Part shown: positions 53,821-64,000 of the stretch, piece after piece
Layout: each line of letters starts with the position of its first letter
Position numbering within the stretch: position 1 is the first letter of the stretch
Assembly: GCF_014192915.1 (NCBI RefSeq)
Contig: NZ_JACHYN010000002.1
Span: forward strand, 496,001 to 560,000
Length of the DNA: 64,000 bases
Source: Azospirillum sp. OGB3
GTDB lineage: Bacteria > Pseudomonadota > Alphaproteobacteria > Azospirillales > Azospirillaceae
Direction of reading: 5' to 3'
Translations under genes and position numbers: made by a program
Notes under the pieces: model-generated
Database searches by the model: none
Seen by the model: only the letters and a program-made list of their open reading frames with translations
What the model was told of the DNA's origin: nothing

Positions 53821-54570
53821 ATGACCTTCCGCCCGTTTCGACCGCGTGTAAGCGCCAGTCTCCTGACGCTCCTGTGCCTGGGCGGAGGAGGGGTTTGCTT
53901 CGCGGCGCCCGCGGCCGCGCAAACCGCGGTCGCACAGAGCGGGATCGCCGCCTGTCCGGAGTTCGCGCCGGCCCGCGTGGTCCTCGATCTGCAGATCGCC
54001 CCGCTGCGCACCGATTACAGCCAGTCGATCCGACAATTGGCCCAAAAGCCGGGGCGGCGGCCCGTCGCGGGGCGGATCGCCAATTCCCACACGCTGGGGC
54101 TGGCGGCCATTCAATACAATCAGCAATGGCAGGCCGGCGTCGTGACGGCGTCGCTCGGGCAGGGCCGCTATTGCGGCGCGGCGCAGACGCTGACCGTCAC
54201 CTTCGGCTATGACGAGCGCACTGTCTATGTGGCCCGCGAGCTGCCGCAAGGCAGTTGCATCCATGGCGAGGTCCTGGCCCACGAGATGCGCCACGTCACG
54301 GTGGACGAGCAGCTTCTGCGCGAATATGTGCCGGTCCTGAAGCGCCGGCTGGAGGAGGTGGTCGGCCGCGCCCGACCCGCCCAGGGCCGCTCCGAGCGGC
54401 AGGTCATGGCGGCGATCGAGCAGCCGATCAAGGCGGCGATGCGGCAGTTGATGGAAGAGTTCGGGCGCGAGCGCAACGCGCGGCAGGCCCGCATCGACAC
54501 CCCCGCCGAATACGAGCGGATCGGCCAATCCTGCAACGGTGAAATCAACCGCTACCTTGGGCGCGTCTGA
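53821..54570 (+). CDS. Secreted protein with HExxH motif, unknown
   Basis: The 249-residue protein has a signal peptide (SLLTLLCLGGGGVCFAAPAAAQ, cleavage near residue 34). The mature part contains QIAPLRTDYSQSIRQLAQ, TLGLAAIQYNQQWQAGV and VLAHEMRHVTVDEQLL, where HEMRH (154-158) is a zincin-type HExxH motif. Four Cys in the mature protein could form disulfides. The C-terminus is a long charged helix. The motif in a helix followed by a conserved-looking Asp-Glu suggests a periplasmic metalloprotease, but no known family is recognised. It follows serA by 53 bases on the same strand. Confidence 0.65.
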   Translation: MTFRPFRPRVSASLLTLLCLGGGGVCFAAPAAAQTAVAQSGIAACPEFAPARVVLDLQIAPLRTDYSQSIRQLAQKPGRRPVAGRIANSHTLGLAAIQYNQQWQAGVVTASLGQGRYCGAAQTLTVTFGYDERTVYVARELPQGSCIHGEVLAHEMRHVTVDEQLLREYVPVLKRRLEEVVGRARPAQGRSERQVMAAIEQPIKAAMRQLMEEFGRERNARQARIDTPAEYERIGQSCNGEINRYLGRV

Positions 54571-54586
54571 TCCATCAAGGAACGCG

Positions 54587-54922
54587 TCACCGCCGGCGCC
54601 CGCGTCCGGAGGCGTGGCGGTCGATGAACTCCGGCGGCTTGCGCGATACCCAGCGCAGGAAGGCGGCGATGTCCGGGTGGGCGCGCAGGCTGGCGATGGT
54701 GTGGTAGTGGTCGCGCAGTTCCGCCTCGCTCAGCACCGCGTGGATCTTGGCGTGGCAGATGCGGTGCATGGTCACGGTGTCCCGTCCGCCGTAGGTGCGC
54801 GGGATCAGGTGATGCTCGTTCAGGCTGGGGCCGGGCACCATCGGGCGGCCGCAGAGCGGGCAAGGCGGATGGAACGAGGGCGGATGGAACGCGGGCGGAT
54901 GGGACGGGGCGGGCGGCGGCAT
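54587..54922 (-). CDS. HNH endonuclease domain protein
   Basis: The 111-residue protein has a Pro/His-rich start with HPPAFHPPSFHPP repeats. A zinc pair CPLC (21-24) and an HNH core follow: LNEHHLIPRTYGGRDTVTMHRICHAKIH (34-61, split by the ranges 34-48 and 49-61). The tail FLRWVSRKPPEFIDRH is helical. Such small HNH proteins are common and mostly uncharacterised. It follows the hybrid kinase by 23 bases on the same strand, with only a weak ribosome site, and may be translated from the same mRNA. Confidence 0.8.
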   Translation of the reverse strand: MPPPAPSHPPAFHPPSFHPPCPLCGRPMVPGPSLNEHHLIPRTYGGRDTVTMHRICHAKIHAVLSEAELRDHYHTIASLRAHPDIAAFLRWVSRKPPEFIDRHASGRGRRR

Positions 54923-54945
54923 GGCGTCCGTTCGGGCGGCGGCCG

Positions 54946-58020
<3,075 letters not shown>

Positions 58021-58207
58021 GGGATATCATGCTCCAGTATGCATGGCGGTGGACGCGTCCGTAACCATCGCAGAGTCCGGAAGCAAAGGACACACCTTTG
58101 ACGGAGCAGGGTTTTTATCGAAGGGGGTGGAAATCCGGCTAACCCCTTCGATCGATTGGGGCGGCGGAGGTGGAGAGGGCAAGGAGCGCGGCGACCCCGC
58201 GTGCATG

Positions 58208-58235
58208 AAAAGAAAAAGGAGCCGCGAGCGGCTCC
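58208..58235 (-). terminator. carA terminator
   Basis: On the minus strand GGAGCCGC-tc-GCGGCTCC is followed by TTTTTCTTTT, 33 bases after the carA stop: a classical intrinsic terminator. Confidence 0.9.
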
Positions 58236-58268
58236 CTTTCCATCATCGGTCGGTGCGTCCGTCGAACG

Positions 58269-59444
<1,176 letters not shown>

Positions 59445-59594
59445 CCTTCAGACCTTATCAAGAGCCGCCGCGGGCCACATATTCCTGCATCGCGGAACGT
59501 CGGCGCCGCGTCCCGTCCCGCTGGGCGCACGCGTCGTCGTCGGTCCGTGCCCCGCCATCCCGGTTCCTTGCGGTTCGGGTGTCTGAGCCTGGAT

Positions 59595-59623
59595 CGATTA
59601 GTCGGGACGGGTGAGCCGGTCAA
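59595..59623 (-). promoter_or_regulatory. Likely carA promoter
   Basis: On the minus strand TTGACC, exactly 17 bases, then TAATCG. The -35 has five of six consensus bases. It leaves a leader of about 145 bases before carA. Confidence 0.5.
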
Positions 59624-59741
59624 CCGTATATGACGATTGGTACCCCGATTTCCAGCGGCGCGTTTGCATATTCGCCGTGCTTCACCGGTGGGGCTTGGCC
59701 GTTGGAGGGGCTGTCGGGTGGCGTGAAGCGGCCCTTCGGAA

Positions 59742-59770
59742 TTGACGTGGCAATCCGGCGCAAATTTAGG
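59742..59770 (+). promoter_or_regulatory. Likely yqeY promoter
   Basis: TTGACG, 17 bases, TTTAGG; the surrounding sequence is AT-rich for this genome. It lies about 130 bases before the yqeY start and could drive the yqeY-dnaG unit. Confidence 0.4.
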
Positions 59771-59897
59771 AATATTGCCGGTTCGCGCCGCGTCTCACGC
59801 GCCATCCCATGGATGGGGACGGTGCGGACGCTGCCGGGCGGCCGTTGATCGTTTCGACCTTAACGAACACATCTGACGAACACGAAGGACACACGCA

Positions 59898-60359
59898 ATG
59901 CTGCGCACGCGCCTGAACGAGGCCTTGAAGCAGGCGATGCTCGCCAAGAACCAGCGCGCCGTCTCGACCGTGCGCCTGATCCTGGCCGCGCTGAAGGACC
60001 GGGACATCGCGGCGCGCTCACGCGGCGTCACCGACGGCATCGACGAGGCCGAGATCCTTTCCATGCTGCAGACGATGATCAAGCAGCGCGGCGAGTCGAT
60101 CAAGCTGTACGAGCAGGGCGGCCGCCTGGAACTGGCCGAGCAGGAGCGCGAGGAGATCACCGTCATCGAGGGCTTCCTGCCCAAGCAGATGTCGGAGGAG
60201 GAAGTGGCCGCCGCCGTGAAGACGGTGGTGGACGAGATTGGCGCCACCTGCATCAAGGACATGGGCAAGGTGATGGCGGAGCTGAAGGCCCGCTACGCCG
60301 GCCAGATGGATTTCGCCAAGGTCAGCGGCACCGTGAAGCAGCAGCTTTCGGCCTGCTGA
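59898..60359 (+). CDS. GatB/YqeY-domain protein
   Basis: The 153-residue protein starts MLRTRLNEALKQAMLAKNQRAVSTVRLILAALKDRDIAAR. It contains EAEILSMLQTMIKQRGESIKLYEQGGR, ITVIEGFLPKQMSEEEV and GKVMAELKARYAGQMDFAKV, the complete YqeY fold related to the tRNA-binding tail of GatB. The function is unclear; a tRNA-linked role is suggested by homology. It precedes dnaG by 38 bases, as in many alphaproteobacteria. Confidence 0.93.
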   Translation: MLRTRLNEALKQAMLAKNQRAVSTVRLILAALKDRDIAARSRGVTDGIDEAEILSMLQTMIKQRGESIKLYEQGGRLELAEQEREEITVIEGFLPKQMSEEEVAAAVKTVVDEIGATCIKDMGKVMAELKARYAGQMDFAKVSGTVKQQLSAC

Positions 60360-60397
60360 ACGTGCGTTATCCGATCTAGCACGGGGGCCGCCCGCCC

Positions 60398-62320
60398 ATG
60401 GCCTTCCCGCCTCAATTCCTGGAAGAACTGCGCACCCGTCTCGCTTTGTCGGACGTGGTGGGCAAGCGCCTGCGCCTGATCCGCGCCGGCCGCGAGTACA
60501 AGGCGCCGTGCCCCTTCCACAACGAGAAGTCGCCCTCCTTCTACGTCAATGACCAGAAGGGCTTCTTCCATTGCTTCGGCTGCGGGGCGCACGGCGACAT
60601 CATCGGCTTCGTCATGCGCCACGACAACCTCGCCTTTCCGGAGGCGGTGGAGGCGTTGGCCGGCGAGGCGGGACTGCCGGTCCCCCGCGCCACCGAGGAG
60701 GACAAGCAGCGCTACGAGCGGCGCAAGACGCTGCACGATCTGGTGGAGCAGGCCGCCCGCTGGTTCGAGCAGCAGCTCTACGCCCCGGCGGGGCGCGCCG
60801 GGCTGGAGTATTTCCAGCGCCGCGGGCTGGACACCGACGGCATGGCGCGCTTCCGCCTCGGCTTCGCCCCCGGCGATTCCGGCGCGCTGCGCAGCCAGCT
60901 TCTAAAGCAGGGCTTCTCGGAAGAGGACATGGTGACCGCCGGCCTGCTGAAGCGGCCGGACGACGGGCGCACGCCCTACAGCTTCTTCCGCAACCGGGTG
61001 ATCTTCCCGGTGACCGACCGGCGCGGCCGGGTGGTCGCCTTCGGCGGGCGCATCCTGGAGGGCGACGGTCCGAAATACGTCAACACCGCCGACACGCCGC
61101 TGTTCCACAAGGGCACGCTGTTGTACGGGCTGTCGCGGGCGCGGCAGGCGGCGGCGGACGGCAAGCCGGTGATCGTCGCCGAAGGCTACATGGACGTCAT
61201 CGCGCTGGTCCGCGCCGGGTTCGAAGGGGCGGTGGCCCCGCTCGGCACGGCCCTGACCGAGACGCAGGTCCAGGAGTTGTGGAAGCTGATCCCCGACGCG
61301 GAGAAGGTGCCCTTTCTCTGTTTCGATGGCGACAACGCCGGGCGGCGGGCGGCGTGGCGCGCGGTCGAGCGCATCCTGCCCCACCTCGCCCCCGGCCATT
61401 CCGCCCGCGTCGCCTTCCTGCCGGAGGGCGAGGACCCCGACAGCCTGATCCGCCTGCACGGCCCCCGCGCCATGCAGGAGGTGCTCGGCGAGGCCATCCC
61501 GCTGTCCGAGGCGGTCTGGCGCATGGAGACCGAAGGCAAGCCCACCGACACCCCCGAATCGAAGGCGGCGGTGAAAGCCGCCCTGGACTCGCGGGTCGGG
61601 CAGATCGCCGACCGCGACGTGCAGGTCTTCTACCGCACGGAGATGCGCCGCCGTGTCGACGAGGCCTTCGCCCCGCCGCCGCGCCAGCGCAACGAGCGCG
61701 GCCCCTGGGTTCCGGGGGGGCAATGGCAGGGGGGCGGGCGCTTCGGCCAGCAGACGCGCCGGCACACGCCGGGCCTGCCGGGCCTGCGCACGGCACCACC
61801 GCCCGGCCACCGCCGCCGCAACCCCGGCAATCTCGCCGCGGCGCGGGAACGCGTTCTGCTCGCCGTGATCATCAATCACCCCGAACTGTTTGATGAGTTG
61901 GGCGAATCGTTGGGCATGCTGCCGTTTCCCGACCGGGAATTGGAGGAATTGCGCCAAGCGGTCATTGGATTGCTTGCTGAACGGCGGGAAAACGACTCGG
62001 GACTTGACGCCGCATCGCTTTGTCGCCACTTGTCTTCCGCCGGCTATGATACCATTGTCCGCTCTCTGCTCAGCGAGTCGACCTATGTCCATGCCGGCTT
62101 TGCACGCCCGGACGCGTCCTCCCTGGACGCGAAACGGGGGTGGTGGCCGACATGGCATCACCTGCATCACAGGCAGGTGATGGCCGATTTGAGAGAAGCG
62201 GAGGCGGCTTTGGCCCGTGACAACAGCGAGGCGAACTTCGCGCGGGTCGTGGCCCTTCAACAGGAGGTCATCAGGTCCGGAATGGGTATGACGGATGACG
62301 AGGATCTCGACGATGCCTAG
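60398..62320 (+). CDS. dnaG: DNA primase DnaG
   Basis: DnaG lays RNA primers for replication. The 640-residue protein has the N-terminal CHC2 zinc finger (C38, H41, C59, C62 in PCPFHNEKSPSF and FHCFGCGAHGD). The RNA-polymerase/TOPRIM core shows VIVAEGYMDVIAL near residue 260 and CFDGDNAGRRA near 309. An Arg/Pro/Gly-rich linker (about 425-475) and a C-terminal helicase-binding region follow. It lies between yqeY and rpoD in the macromolecular-synthesis order. Confidence 0.97.
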   Translation: MAFPPQFLEELRTRLALSDVVGKRLRLIRAGREYKAPCPFHNEKSPSFYVNDQKGFFHCFGCGAHGDIIGFVMRHDNLAFPEAVEALAGEAGLPVPRATEEDKQRYERRKTLHDLVEQAARWFEQQLYAPAGRAGLEYFQRRGLDTDGMARFRLGFAPGDSGALRSQLLKQGFSEEDMVTAGLLKRPDDGRTPYSFFRNRVIFPVTDRRGRVVAFGGRILEGDGPKYVNTADTPLFHKGTLLYGLSRARQAAADGKPVIVAEGYMDVIALVRAGFEGAVAPLGTALTETQVQELWKLIPDAEKVPFLCFDGDNAGRRAAWRAVERILPHLAPGHSARVAFLPEGEDPDSLIRLHGPRAMQEVLGEAIPLSEAVWRMETEGKPTDTPESKAAVKAALDSRVGQIADRDVQVFYRTEMRRRVDEAFAPPPRQRNERGPWVPGGQWQGGGRFGQQTRRHTPGLPGLRTAPPPGHRRRNPGNLAAARERVLLAVIINHPELFDELGESLGMLPFPDRELEELRQAVIGLLAERRENDSGLDAASLCRHLSSAGYDTIVRSLLSESTYVHAGFARPDASSLDAKRGWWPTWHHLHHRQVMADLREAEAALARDNSEANFARVVALQQEVIRSGMGMTDDEDLDDA

Positions 62321-62451
62321 CGGCCAGCGCCGCCGGGCGTGGTGCGGAAGGGAAGGGCCGGAGGGAATGAGACCCGGAAGGGTCAGGCCGGACAAGGTCC
62401 GGAACGGTTCACAACCGGTTTAAGCAGGTGCGGATCGACAGCGGGGGGCCG

Positions 62452-62480
62452 CTGCGATGCGTGCTATGGGTTTTTATAAT
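62452..62480 (+). promoter_or_regulatory. rpoD promoter candidate
   Basis: A perfect TATAAT (62475-62480) lies within TTTTTATAATGGGG, 17 bases after CTGCGA (weak -35). It is 26 bases before the rpoD start, so transcripts would have a very short leader. rpoD may also be read from dnaG. Confidence 0.55.
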
Positions 62481-62505
62481 GGGGTAATGCGGGGGCATCG
62501 ATCGC

Positions 62506-64000
<1,495 letters not shown>

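Larger units (their letters stand above)
59445..59897. promoter_or_regulatory. Divergent carA / yqeY intergenic region
   Basis: These 453 bases hold no supported gene. Both promoters given separately lie here. Between them are 118 bases without clear structure. No arginine or pyrimidine attenuator was recognised in the carA leader. Confidence 0.55.

Overview
The window is a GC-rich (roughly 65-70 %) alphaproteobacterial chromosome segment. The best fit is Azospirillum or a close Rhodospirillales relative. This is inferred from CckA and GcrA (alphaproteobacterial cell-cycle regulators), an alphaproteobacterial-type isocitrate dehydrogenase, a GAAC-N7-GAAC LexA site in front of recA, and the linkage flgB-flgC-fliE-fliQ-fliR-flhB-cckA. 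No rRNA, tRNA, CRISPR array, transposase or prophage gene was found, so this is mostly core chromosome.

Layout. (1) 1-20.3 kb is motility: flgA (cut by the left edge), flgG and flgF on the minus strand, diverging from fliL-fliM-DUF6468-MotE-like. A KGG-repeat stress protein follows, then cheZ with two MotB-like genes and a large TPR protein in one overlapping cluster. Potassium transporter kup separates this from fliP-fliO plus two small partners (minus), and the divergent flgB-flgC-fliE-fliQ-fliR-flhB run. (2) 20.4-28.2 kb: cckA, a small methyltransferase, SOS-regulated recA, a structured recA-alaS gap holding a putative 24-codon gene, alaS, and an Mpo1-like membrane protein. (3) 28.3-38.9 kb is mixed: MoxR ATPase, a threonine-dehydratase-like enzyme, two small membrane proteins, ccoG, an HD hydrolase, a VWA protein, an AT-rich stretch, a chemoreceptor, a protein with an RGS-like region, a monooxygenase-fold protein and a PsiE-like protein. 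(4) 39-46 kb: two unrelated-type isocitrate dehydrogenases, an ECF sigma/anti-sigma pair, gcrA, an ExoD-family protein and a LOG-family protein. (5) 46-54.6 kb: a LysM protein, psd-pssA, an IlvM-like ACT protein behind an attenuator-like leader, GNAT, prmB, arsC, serA and a secreted protein with an HExxH motif. (6) 54.6-64 kb: HNH nuclease, hybrid histidine kinase, carA, yqeY, dnaG and rpoD (cut by the right edge).

How they fit together. Flagellar export (FliO/P/Q/R, FlhB), rod and hook parts (FlgA/B/C/F/G, FliE), the switch (FliM), motor accessories (FliL, MotB-like, MotE-like) and CheY handling (FliM N-terminus, CheZ) are nearly contiguous. CckA ends one flagellar run, and a TTAA-N7-TTAAC site resembling a CtrA box precedes cheZ, suggesting cell-cycle input to motility. 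The yqeY-dnaG-rpoD order is the usual macromolecular-synthesis arrangement.

The most unusual items are the RGS-like protein (37.3-38.0 kb), the attenuator-like leader of the IlvM-like gene (50.3 kb), the structured small-gene locus between recA and alaS, the paired MotB-like proteins with only one proton-binding Asp between them, and the near-identical CheY-binding peptides of FliM and CheZ.
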